Positions 16,864 to 25,784 of a stretch of 64,000 bases of DNA are shown here, piece after piece. Origin of the DNA: Flagellimonas lutimaris (GTDB taxonomy: Bacteria; Bacteroidota; Bacteroidia; Flavobacteriales; Flavobacteriaceae). The notes beneath the pieces were generated by a model that saw only the letters and a program-made list of their open reading frames with translations, was not told the origin of the DNA and searched no databases. Each line of letters starts with the position of its first letter. Within the stretch, counting starts at the first letter, position 1. The stretch spans positions 185,506 to 249,505 of the forward strand of contig NZ_QXFH01000076.1 in the NCBI RefSeq assembly GCF_003581615.1. The letters run 5' to 3'. The translations under genes were made by a program, and so were the position numbers.

Positions 16864-19800
16864 CTATGACATGTTCAGGGATGCTGTAGCGTTTTCAGAT
16901 GGGATCGGTTCACTTTTTTGAAACAGCAATTCAGGAAGTATAATTTTAAATTCTTTCTCCATCTCCTCCTTGAACCAGTATACCACATAATTTATTTGGC
17001 AATCCTTTAATCGAAAACCCTTATTTTCATATCCGAGTATCTTATCCTTGAAACGTCCCGAAAATTTAACCAGGCAATTGCCCTTTTCATCATAGCATCC
17101 ATCACTATCCACCTGTAACGGGTCCCCACTCTTATAATTGGACAAAAGATGTTGTCGTGTAATGAAAAAGTCCAACCATACATCCTTATGCGATAGCTGC
17201 AACACCAATAAGTCTGAAGGTTGATACGCATTATAATCAAATTTCTTTTGAATATCCTCACAGGACAAATCATCCAGAAAATCACTGTTCAAATGAACAA
17301 TCAGGTTTTCTTTGGCCCTGGTCATGGCCACATAAATCTGTCGTTTTTTCTCATCAGAATCCAAGGCAAATCCATCCAACATCAAGAATACATTATCAAA
17401 CTCCTTCCCTTTGGCTTTATGGATGGTCGAAACATTGATGGTTTCCCCCATGGTCTTTGTAAAATCCTCCAGTTTGGACTCCTTGACAAACATTTCAAAA
17501 TCAGATCGGTACTTCTTTTTCGGGTGACTGGCGTCAAAATCTTTGATGATATTGATACAAGTCTCTATGTTGGAGCTGTCCCTATAGGTATCCCAAAGTT
17601 TACGCTTTGCATTTTTCCATGTGCTTCCATCGATGATATACTGATTTTGGGCAACTCCCAGTTGTTCGATAAAAAAGCGCACCTCCAATAGATCATAAAG
17701 ACTGAAACCATCATTGGATTGTATCAACTTGGCAGGCAAACCACCTTTTATCAAAAGCCCTGCAATCTGAAGGGCATCATCATTGGTGTGTGTCAACACA
17801 CAGGTGGACCCCGTTAAATCCGTTGATAGGATATCCTTGACCAATGGAGCAATGAGATGTGAGCTGGCATATTTGATCACTTTGACCAGACCATTGTCCT
17901 TCTGTTGGGGAACAATGGGGGTTTGTTTTAAACGGCGGGGTATCTGTCCCACAAATTGATTGGTAAAGGATACCAGGTTGGCCTTGCTTCGATAATTCTC
18001 AACAAGTTCAATTTTTTGGGCTTTTTGTTCGGAAATAAATCGCTCCAGATGTTCTGAACTGGCGCCCCTGAACTCATAAATATTCTGGTCATCATCACCA
18101 ACGGCAATGACCCGCATGTCTTCATTGTGTTCCATGAGTGTTTTGATAAGCTCAAATTCATGCTTGTCCATGTCCTGGGCCTCATCGATGACCAATACCG
18201 TTTTTGTAATATGGTTGGTCTCAATATCCCCGTTCTTTATTTTGTCTACCGCATCCTTGATCACGGTTTGCGATTTTTCAAGAGATCCGACACGCCCCAA
18301 TAGATCAAAGCAATAGGAATGAAAAGTTTTTATTTCCACGTATAGGGCCGCATTATGTATCAACTCAAACAAGCGGGTTTTAAACTCTGTAGCCGCCGCC
18401 CTTGAGAAGGTAACCATCAGCAATTGTTCGTGCTTTACATCCTCCATCAATAAGAGTGAAGCCAATTTATGCACCAACAACCTGGTTTTTCCACTCCCTG
18501 GACCGGCCACCACAGCAATATGTTGGTTACTGTTATCTTTGATAATGCTCAGCTTTGCGGGTGAAAGCACTCCAAAAAGCTTCCTGAACTTTGCCGGCGT
18601 TATATTTCTCTTGATTTCATTTTGCCTACTTCCCTTAAAATATTTGTTCAGAAAGGAAGTGTAGTTCAACTGGAAGTAATCTTCAACAAACTGCAATGCC
18701 CCTTTATAATCAGCAATCATTTTTTTGGCATACTCTCCCACAATATGGATCTGTTGGATCTTGTTTTCATAAAACCGATTCAGCTTTTCGTAATCCTCAA
18801 CTTTGTATTTGATCCTATTGTCCTTTTCCAGCCTTTCTATGGTCAACCTATTGTACACGACCAGAAACCCACCTTCGATATGTATGGCTTCTATTCTGGA
18901 GAGGTAAAACAAGGCATCCTCAATATCATCAACATCAATATGGGACTTGAAAAGGGTGTTGTGGTTTTCATATTCACTTTTCAGACCGTGTACCGAAAAC
19001 TCGACCAATACCTTTTCCTTATTGGTATCCGAAATGATATCCTCGCTTTTCTGGTACAGGGAATCTATAATGAACCGGGCCAGTTCATGACGCTTTTCCA
19101 ATCTGTCCGTTAATTCAGCCGTTGAATACTGGGATTGGATGGAAAAATGATTTTTGGAATAGTCGTGCTGCTCTCGTTTGATCCAATTTTTGATCGTCCA
19201 TATATTGATGATGGTTTTGATCTTGCTGGGTGAAACACTTTTGCATCCACTTTGATCTGCCAGCTCATTCAATTCCTTGATATGAAACGCCTTTTTCTCC
19301 AAGTCAAATTCCGAGGCCAAGAACCTTTCTATTTCACTGGTGGACTCCAATATGTTCATGGACCTGTTTCTTTTGGTTCCTCTCCCAATATAGGCCGTTA
19401 AGTCCTTGGAGTCGGCCAAAATCTTTTCTTCCCGCAAAAGGTTGACCACACTGATGACCTCTTCCCTTTTGATCCCTAGGTGGTCGGATATATAATCGAT
19501 CCGGGATTCGGCAGCCTCATCCGTAGTCTGCTTTCTGCTCTTACTGGAAAGTAATTTTTTGATGATACGTACCGCGTGTTGTTTTTGTCTATCGTTGAAC
19601 TTTTCAGACAGATTAATCTTCTCAATGGCTTCTTGGGCATTCTTGGATAGTATCCCATTGGCATAAATCCGAGGCATGTTCTGGCCCCTTCTGAGATAAC
19701 CTGCTTCTTCCAAGGCAGAGATGGCCGTGGACACCCGGGTTTCGATCTCGACCACATTATCATCCCATCCAGCTTTTCTCGCAATTTCCAAAGCGGAATT

Positions 19801-21702
19801 GGAAACGGTATTCCTAAACCGTGTAATTTCCTTGACCGCCTTCCATATTTGTTGGATTTCCCTGATGTTCAGCTTGGTCTGGTTCAATAACACGAAATGC
19901 TTGCTCAGGTCATCTTCATTGTAAAGCGCATAGCAATCCGCAGTGATATTGGTGTCCCTACCGGCCCTGCCGGATTCCTGTACGTAATTTTCCAGAGAAT
20001 CCGAAAGTTCATAATGAATGACCAAGCCCACGTCCTTTTTATCCACGCCCATACCAAATGCAGAAGTAGCAACCATGATCTGTATGTCCCCCCTAATGAA
20101 GGCATCTTGGTTTTCCGATTTCTCCTGCTTATCCATTTTACCATGGTAAGCCCTGGCCAAATACCCGTCATTTGACAATCGTTCCGCTATTTGAAACGCC
20201 CTTTTGGTCCGTGATACATAAATAATGGTAGGACAATCCTTTCCATCGATCAAATTGCGGAGGGCATTGTATTTATCCTCTTCATTATCCTTGGGAATCA
20301 CTTTGTAATTCAAGTTCGTCCGTGAAACGGAAGCATTGAAACTTTCCAAACGAAGTCCAAGCTTATCTTGGAAATAATCCTTGATGTCCTGGATGACATT
20401 AGGTTTCGCCGTTGCTGTAAAACAGGAAACAGGTATACCAAATTCAAGGTTCTTTTTCTCCTGGAGCATTTTGATAAAATCCCCAATATATAAATAGTCC
20501 ACCCTGAAATCCTGGCCCCAAGAAGAGAAGCAATGCGCCTCGTCAATCACAAAACGGACCACGTTCCTTCCAAGCAGCAGTCTTTCAATGGACTTTGACC
20601 GAAGCGATTCCGGTGAAATATAAAGCAGGGAAGCACTGCCATTCTCAACCCGTTCAAACGACTTCGCACGCTCTATGGGATCTAGAAGGCCATTGATGGT
20701 AACCGCTTCGGTAATATTGATTTTTTCAAGATTGTCCACCTGGTCCTTCATCAGGGACTGTAAGGGTGAAATGATTACGGTAAGACCCTTGACACTTTCC
20801 CCGCTCATTAGGGCAGGAACTTGAAATGCGATGGATTTTCCTCCTCCCGTTGGGAATACGGCCAAAATAGATTTGTTGTCAATGGCCGCTGTTACCGCTT
20901 CTTCTTGTAGGGCCTTGCCATCAAATGTCCTGTAATCGGGATATCCAAAGAACTTTTTAAGACCTAGTTTTACATCCAATGCCTTATGGCAATAGGCACA
21001 GCCCTCCATGCAGGGAATGTTCCTGAGCAAATACATGATCCGTTCCACCTCAGGATAATTTTTAAGCACCCATGGAGGAGTTATCGAGTTTCGGCTATCC
21101 GTAGCAATAATGGCCAAACTATAGGCAAGACCTACAGGGTCAGTCGCTATCGTCTTGTCCAGGGGGGCAGAAGCACAAATTTTGTCCGTGAACCTTTTTC
21201 GAATCAACCTGGATAAATCATCGGTCAAAGGAGCATACCCGACAAAATCAAAAAATGATGAAAATTCCTTTCGGTCATTCAATAAGGCATGGTATATCTG
21301 CTTAAGGTCCCCGTCCATTCTATGGAAAGCCGAGATTTCATCATAAAATAAATCCTTTGCTTTTATCGCATCGTTCACTGGGTTATTCAACTCCTCAGTT
21401 TGGAGTTTGTCGTCCTTAAGCAAGGAATGGTAAGGTTTGGCAGGAAATAAGAGGGGTGATAAAAATAAGGTATCCACGACCTTGATATCGGAAAGGACCT
21501 TGCCCAGGGATTTCTGGACATAGGGTATATCATGATAAATGACATTATGCCCACATATATACTCATGCTTACCGATGATTTCCAGAAGCTTAGGCGTTGA
21601 ATTGGAGTGAAACGTATAACCCTCTCCACCAATCCCCCCAATATCAAGGATTTTCTCGCTTTTGGCTTGAACTTCGGTATCAAAAAAAAAGATTTTTTTC
21701 AT
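16864..21702 (-). CDS. Exonuclease-RecQ-UvrD fusion protein, 1612 residues
   Basis: Three enzymes in one frame. Residues 1-170 look like a DEDD 3'-5' exonuclease (FFDTE at 6-10, GHNVIYHD near 52, NDAIKAKD near 113). A metal-type cysteine cluster CMEGCAYCH lies near 230. A RecQ helicase follows: Walker A PTGGGKS near 284, DEAHCFSSWGQ near 385, QESGRAGRD near 574. The C-terminal third is a UvrD/Rep-like SF1 helicase: GPGSGKT near 1066, DEAQD near 1171, GDDDQNIYEFRG near 1201, STIHKAKG near 1423. No frameshift or stop interrupts it. It is convergent with the type III system and next to an HTH-like gene. Both helicases probably move 3'-5'. A DNA-degrading or remodelling defence role is inference from context; repair of stalled forks is an alternative. 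Confidence 0.9.
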   Translation of the reverse strand: MKKIFFFDTEVQAKSEKILDIGGIGGEGYTFHSNSTPKLLEIIGKHEYICGHNVIYHDIPYVQKSLGKVLSDIKVVDTLFLSPLLFPAKPYHSLLKDDKLQTEELNNPVNDAIKAKDLFYDEISAFHRMDGDLKQIYHALLNDRKEFSSFFDFVGYAPLTDDLSRLIRKRFTDKICASAPLDKTIATDPVGLAYSLAIIATDSRNSITPPWVLKNYPEVERIMYLLRNIPCMEGCAYCHKALDVKLGLKKFFGYPDYRTFDGKALQEEAVTAAIDNKSILAVFPTGGGKSIAFQVPALMSGESVKGLTVIISPLQSLMKDQVDNLEKINITEAVTINGLLDPIERAKSFERVENGSASLLYISPESLRSKSIERLLLGRNVVRFVIDEAHCFSSWGQDFRVDYLYIGDFIKMLQEKKNLEFGIPVSCFTATAKPNVIQDIKDYFQDKLGLRLESFNASVSRTNLNYKVIPKDNEEDKYNALRNLIDGKDCPTIIYVSRTKRAFQIAERLSNDGYLARAYHGKMDKQEKSENQDAFIRGDIQIMVATSAFGMGVDKKDVGLVIHYELSDSLENYVQESGRAGRDTNITADCYALYNEDDLSKHFVLLNQTKLNIREIQQIWKAVKEITRFRNTVSNSALEIARKAGWDDNVVEIETRVSTAISALEEAGYLRRGQNMPRIYANGILSKNAQEAIEKINLSEKFNDRQKQHAVRIIKKLLSSKSRKQTTDEAAESRIDYISDHLGIKREEVISVVNLLREEKILADSKDLTAYIGRGTKRNRSMNILESTSEIERFLASEFDLEKKAFHIKELNELADQSGCKSVSPSKIKTIINIWTIKNWIKREQHDYSKNHFSIQSQYSTAELTDRLEKRHELARFIIDSLYQKSEDIISDTNKEKVLVEFSVHGLKSEYENHNTLFKSHIDVDDIEDALFYLSRIEAIHIEGGFLVVYNRLTIERLEKDNRIKYKVEDYEKLNRFYENKIQQIHIVGEYAKKMIADYKGALQFVEDYFQLNYTSFLNKYFKGSRQNEIKRNITPAKFRKLFGVLSPAKLSIIKDNSNQHIAVVAGPGSGKTRLLVHKLASLLLMEDVKHEQLLMVTFSRAAATEFKTRLFELIHNAALYVEIKTFHSYCFDLLGRVGSLEKSQTVIKDAVDKIKNGDIETNHITKTVLVIDEAQDMDKHEFELIKTLMEHNEDMRVIAVGDDDQNIYEFRGASSEHLERFISEQKAQKIELVENYRSKANLVSFTNQFVGQIPRRLKQTPIVPQQKDNGLVKVIKYASSHLIAPLVKDILSTDLTGSTCVLTHTNDDALQIAGLLIKGGLPAKLIQSNDGFSLYDLLEVRFFIEQLGVAQNQYIIDGSTWKNAKRKLWDTYRDSSNIETCINIIKDFDASHPKKKYRSDFEMFVKESKLEDFTKTMGETINVSTIHKAKGKEFDNVFLMLDGFALDSDEKKRQIYVAMTRAKENLIVHLNSDFLDDLSCEDIQKKFDYNAYQPSDLLVLQLSHKDVWLDFFITRQHLLSNYKSGDPLQVDSDGCYDEKGNCLVKFSGRFKDKILGYENKGFRLKDCQINYVVYWFKEEMEKEFKIILPELLFQKSEPIPSENATASLNMS

Positions 21703-21828
21703 CTATCCTTTTTCTGAATGATCATATCATTCTCTGTTTCCAAATAATCAACGGATATGGGACAAAAAAGTTGTTCTTTCTTGTTCCCGGTTTCCTGTAG
21801 TTGATTTTTAAAACTCTTTTAAGGGGGT

Positions 21829-21900
21829 GCCAGTAAATTACCAATAATTACCCAATGTTCCTTAAACCCAATGTATGAGGACACTTTGACACCCCTTCAA
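21829..21900. repeat. Separated inverted repeat and ACCCAATGT pair between helicase and HTH genes
   Basis: The 208-base gap between the 1612-residue gene and the 359-residue gene contains GGGGTG(C) near 21833 and CACCCC near 21891 in inverse orientation, enclosing two direct copies of the group ACCCAATGT/AACCCAATGT near 21850 and 21868. The distance is too great for a simple terminator. It may be an operator for the helicase gene downstream on the minus strand. Confidence 0.35.
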
Positions 21901-21910
21901 GTAGTTGTGA

Positions 21911-22990
21911 TTACTTTACCTTGCCGAGAATAGGGTCTTCGAATCCATGCAACGGATCCAGGCCATTAGCCTTTTGTTTGGCCCATATGATATATTCCTT
22001 GGTCTCCTCCTCAAGCATTAGGTCTTCATTTTTTACTTGACGTTCCATTTCAGATATATACTCACGTATGGTTTGTGCCTTTTTCCAGCTATGTGCATTC
22101 TCAATAAGCTCCTTCATTTTGTTCTTTTCGGATTCCACAACAGCTTGTCTCTCTCTTTGAAGTTCCAATTCCCGTTCCTTTTCCTTACTTGCTGCTGCTT
22201 GTCGGGCCCTGAGGTCGTGCCAATCCCTACAATCCTTTTCTATCCAGGCGATGATTTCCGGCAAACAATCTTCGAGGGATTTGGTTTTACCATCTATCCA
22301 TCTTTTTTGATTGAAGGAAGGACCTGCCTGAAACTCCAGCTTGTTCGTTTTCATCCAAGATTCCCGACTATATCCATCACCCTCCTTCTCCCTGATCCTG
22401 TTATATTTTTGACGAAGGTTGATCTCTTTTTTCTGACCGAACATTTCCACATGGCATCGTCCATATTCAAAACTGATTTGATGCCCCAGCTTTTCGATGG
22501 CCCGAACCAAAGTGTTCATAATTCTTAGGGCTCTAGCCAGTTGTTTCGTATCCGTACTGATAGGAAGAAACTCGAATTTAGGGTCATTAGAACTGAACCT
22601 CGAACCATATTCCTTATCCAGTTTCTTCCCAAGGGCTGTTTCGGTCTTCTTTATCAACGGATGTGGCCGTGATAACTTGGTCGGAACCTTTAAATTCAAG
22701 GTACTGTCATTCTTAAGCTCTTCTACCCGTCTTTTGTATTCGCTGACAAACCTCACGATAATCGCAGCATCGGGTTTGCCCTTTCCTACCACTTCCATAG
22801 GTGGTAACTCTTCCTGGTTTGTTGTTTTTCCATGTCGAAGTTTTTGCCAATATCCCTGTTTAGGTAAAGGAATTTGATGTTCATGGCATTTCATTCTTAA
22901 AATATGTGTGGGAACTTGTAGTTGATCTGAAATCTGGACCATGGGTCGGGACCAAACCAGATCATATAGTTGCTTTCTAGTAATAGCCAT
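21911..22990 (-). CDS. HTH-like protein of unknown function next to the helicase fusion
   Basis: 359 residues. The N-terminus (TRKQLYDLVWSRPMVQISDQ, then VPTHILRMKCHEHQIPLPKQ, GYWQKLRHGK) is a motif shared by a widespread family of uncharacterised proteins; it reads like a helix-turn-helix (a 'which path to take' module followed by IPLP and GYW). The rest is helical and highly charged, with a likely coiled coil at about 260-330 (KEKERELELQRERQAVVES). No enzyme motif seen. It is transcribed in the same direction as the helicase fusion, 208 bases upstream, and could be its regulator or its partner. Function unknown. Confidence 0.7.
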   Translation of the reverse strand: MAITRKQLYDLVWSRPMVQISDQLQVPTHILRMKCHEHQIPLPKQGYWQKLRHGKTTNQEELPPMEVVGKGKPDAAIIVRFVSEYKRRVEELKNDSTLNLKVPTKLSRPHPLIKKTETALGKKLDKEYGSRFSSNDPKFEFLPISTDTKQLARALRIMNTLVRAIEKLGHQISFEYGRCHVEMFGQKKEINLRQKYNRIREKEGDGYSRESWMKTNKLEFQAGPSFNQKRWIDGKTKSLEDCLPEIIAWIEKDCRDWHDLRARQAAASKEKERELELQRERQAVVESEKNKMKELIENAHSWKKAQTIREYISEMERQVKNEDLMLEEETKEYIIWAKQKANGLDPLHGFEDPILGKVK

Positions 22991-23076
22991 AACAATGCGT
23001 AAATTTTTTGAGGAATATTCCCGTAGAATGGTTCTTGGTTTAATTACCTACAGCTCTATCCGTACACTCACATAAT

Positions 23077-24684
23077 CTACAATTTGAACATATAACCAAT
23101 GGAAAAATAATTCCCGACCATGAGTTGGGTCACCGTAACATCAGGTTTCGCACTAAAAGTATCCGATTCCTCAATGACCGTACTTTTCCGGTCCACATAA
23201 CCCAAGATACCTCCCCAATCCAGTACCACATTATGTTTCCTGCCATAGGAGAGGCCTACTCCGAACATCAAACGGGGCCTAACTTTTTTCTGGATGGAAA
23301 GCCCTGGACCGAATGTCCCATGCACCCCCAAAAGTTCAACCCCCTTGATTTTGGTCCCAAAGCGCATCATAGCATTGACACCCAATTCTTCGGTGATGTC
23401 CTCTTCCTTTACTATGGAGTATATCGTATCGGATTCGATGACTTCGGAAACGGTGGAAAACCGTTCGTCCCTGAGATTGGAGTAATAAAATCCTGTACCG
23501 ACTGAAAAATAGGATCGTTTCTCCACCGGAAATACCAACTTGGGCAGTACTTCCCGTTGTAAACTAGCTGTACTGTCCTTTGGTTCAAAGGAAATGCTCA
23601 ATTCCTCACGATCGCCCTTGAATTGAATGGGCAAGGAAACAAAAGTATTCCCATCCGTCCTTAAGTACCTGATACTTGCCAATAGTTTCTCCATGTTCAG
23701 CGGAGAGACCTGGGCCTTTATTTCATCGAATTTTGATATTGATTCCTTATAGCCACTCTGCAGTTCATCCACCTGTGAGGTATAAAACTTGTTTTTCTCC
23801 AAGAATTCAAAGAGGTTCTTTTCTTTGATTTTCTTCTGAAGCTCCGCCAAACTCTTTTCCGCATTGGTTTTGTGTTTCTCGATTTCTTGTTTCACGCCAT
23901 AGAATGTCTCTATGGCTGTTTTATAATCGAATAACTTTTCGTTTTCTGAGGGTTCTCGCTGCAATCTTTCCTGCCTGAACTGCAGTATATCATTTTTTAT
24001 CTTGCTTACTTCCCTTTTACTGGATTCGAGAAGAAAAACCATCCCTCGAATCAATTGTCGATGTTCCTCCACCAATTCAATGATCAGTTGTTCCTCGCTT
24101 TGTGTTTCTTTGAGAATCGACTCAAAATAGTCCATTTTTTCCACAAAGCTCTTCACTATGGAATCAGAAAATAGGGTTTGGTAGCTATACTCATTTTTAG
24201 CGACCAGTTCGGATTCTATCTCCTTAAATTCAGCGAAGATCGAAGTACTGAATCCTTCAGTAATGCTTTTAATGGACTCCAGTGAAATATCCCCAAAAGT
24301 GGGCATTTCCAATTTTTGGGCCACTATGGTGTCTTTACTATTGATGACAACCTTGTACCAATTGGGATTGATATTATTGATTCGAACCATGTAAAAATCC
24401 CCCTTTTTAATCTTTTGGGGAAGGTTGATAAAATCTTTCTTTTCTATCTTTCCATATCCAAAATCAATATCCACGTAGTAGGTATCACCTGTCGAATACG
24501 CCTTATTGGTTCTACGAAGCTCTTTATCCAAAAGACGCTGAATGATAGCTTTTGCACGACCTTCACCTAAAATTGAGTCCACCTCCTCCTGTGCATCTTC
24601 AATTTCCTTTTTTTCATACTGTGCCCAAAATGGGTTCACGGCACACAAAAAGGTAATCAAGAAAAGTATTTTGATGTGTTTCAT
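23077..24684 (-). CDS. Exported coiled-coil protein with C-terminal beta-barrel-like part
   Basis: 535 residues. A clear signal peptide (LFLITFLCAVNPFWAQ, cleavage after AQ). Residues 25-130 resemble a small beta domain, 180-350 are strongly charged helices likely forming a coiled coil, and the last 170 residues alternate polar and aromatic strands (YFSVGTGFYYSN, ...MVGNYFSIGYMFKL) ending in a hydrophobic residue, as in outer-membrane barrels. It may be an envelope or gliding-related protein. No named family recognised. It precedes nothing obvious in its operon. Confidence 0.7.
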   Translation of the reverse strand: MKHIKILFLITFLCAVNPFWAQYEKKEIEDAQEEVDSILGEGRAKAIIQRLLDKELRRTNKAYSTGDTYYVDIDFGYGKIEKKDFINLPQKIKKGDFYMVRINNINPNWYKVVINSKDTIVAQKLEMPTFGDISLESIKSITEGFSTSIFAEFKEIESELVAKNEYSYQTLFSDSIVKSFVEKMDYFESILKETQSEEQLIIELVEEHRQLIRGMVFLLESSKREVSKIKNDILQFRQERLQREPSENEKLFDYKTAIETFYGVKQEIEKHKTNAEKSLAELQKKIKEKNLFEFLEKNKFYTSQVDELQSGYKESISKFDEIKAQVSPLNMEKLLASIRYLRTDGNTFVSLPIQFKGDREELSISFEPKDSTASLQREVLPKLVFPVEKRSYFSVGTGFYYSNLRDERFSTVSEVIESDTIYSIVKEEDITEELGVNAMMRFGTKIKGVELLGVHGTFGPGLSIQKKVRPRLMFGVGLSYGRKHNVVLDWGGILGYVDRKSTVIEESDTFSAKPDVTVTQLMVGNYFSIGYMFKL

Positions 24685-24734
24685 AATTCGTGTATTAAAT
24701 GATTGCCGGTATGGAAATCAGGTTCTTTCTTTTT

Positions 24735-25304
24735 CTATGAGGCAAAACTGATAATATCCTTAGCCTCCAATATGAAATGGATACCGATAACGGTCAGGGC
24801 TATCCATTCTGCCCAAAAAAGATTGATCCATTTTTTATTGATCAGATGTGCCACTAGTGCCAAAATGGAAGCTGCGGCAATGATATAGCTGATGACCGTA
24901 TCCTCCTTATCATGAATAAATGCAATGACCAAGGTACAGCCGATAAAAAACAGGAAAGCAAATGTATAATGGGTCTTGGGGTAGACATTATAGGGAAACA
25001 ACAATACTCCAAAGAGTACCGTCCCCAACACTATATTGTACCCACGTTCCTGCCAAAAGTCAAATTGGTACATCTGTTCCTGAAAACTCACATCGAGGTT
25101 AATGACACCGTTGTATATGAACAACATTGCGGCAATGGTAAAGACCATACCGAAAATATGTCGTCGTTCCATCTCTATATACGCACTGATACTGGAACGG
25201 AAACCCTTCTGTTGTTTCTTGGAGTCAGCCATCCTGAGTATTATGGGAATACATATACAGATAAGAGCAATAAAAATTTCAAGCTGAGTGATTTTTGCAA
25301 GCAT
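24735..25304 (-). CDS. Polytopic membrane protein of unknown function
   Basis: 189 residues with about five or six membrane helices (LEIFIALICICIPIILRMA, IFGMVFTIAAMLFIYNGVI, YNIVLGTVLFGVLLFPY, TFAFLFFIGCTLVIAFI, VISYIIAAASILALVAHLI, EWIALTVIGIHFILEA). No catalytic motif or named family. It lies about 50 bases upstream of the exported coiled-coil gene in the same direction, so the two may share a transcript. Confidence 0.7.
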   Translation of the reverse strand: MLAKITQLEIFIALICICIPIILRMADSKKQQKGFRSSISAYIEMERRHIFGMVFTIAAMLFIYNGVINLDVSFQEQMYQFDFWQERGYNIVLGTVLFGVLLFPYNVYPKTHYTFAFLFFIGCTLVIAFIHDKEDTVISYIIAAASILALVAHLINKKWINLFWAEWIALTVIGIHFILEAKDIISFAS

Positions 25305-25784
25305 GGTATGGTCAGTTTAATAAAAACAAAAAAAATCCTGATGTAAAAGATTCTCGTTCGGGTTTATCCGTGTTCCATAACAATTCGCTAGCAAGGCCAA
25401 TAAGATATAAGGTGTTGTAAATTACATGTTTAACACTTATTTCCATTATACTTTTTCCTTAAAAAAACTGGGGTTTTTCCGCAAAAGATGTATAAAATCA
25501 GAGGAAAGTCAACTATTCGGTTGAGATACTTTCATGAAAGGCTGGAAACCCATAATTTATTGAGGTTTTGAAATGTAGGTTCTGAAGCTTCCAAACTTTG
25601 CATTTCAAAAAAACAGATAGATTAAAAACAAAAAGAGAGCGGTAAAAAATGCTTTTAGATTTGTTCTATTAACATCATTGGCAATTATTAGTTCTCTTTT
25701 ATAAATCAGAACTTTCTGTTGCCATATTCATGTCACTGCCCTTTATGGTTTAAATAAATTAGCGTCAATTAAACTTAAAACGAA
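25305..25784. other. Gene-free gap with an inverted repeat
   Basis: 480 AT-rich bases between divergent genes. No protein-like frame. One structure stands out: TTTTGAAATG (25566-25575) and CATTTCAAAA (25601-25610), a perfect 10-bp inverted repeat with a GAAGCTTC palindrome in the loop. It sits 175 bases before the S41 peptidase gene and may be an operator. Confidence 0.5.

Noticed and set aside
16864..21702. Two adjacent genes misread as one (RecQ and UvrD)
   Set aside because: The frame is unbroken over 1612 codons with a charged linker between the two helicases; no stop or start signal suggests a split.
25566..25610. Intrinsic terminator at the 10-bp inverted repeat
   Set aside because: No T-run follows the stem in either direction, so it is listed as a possible operator instead.
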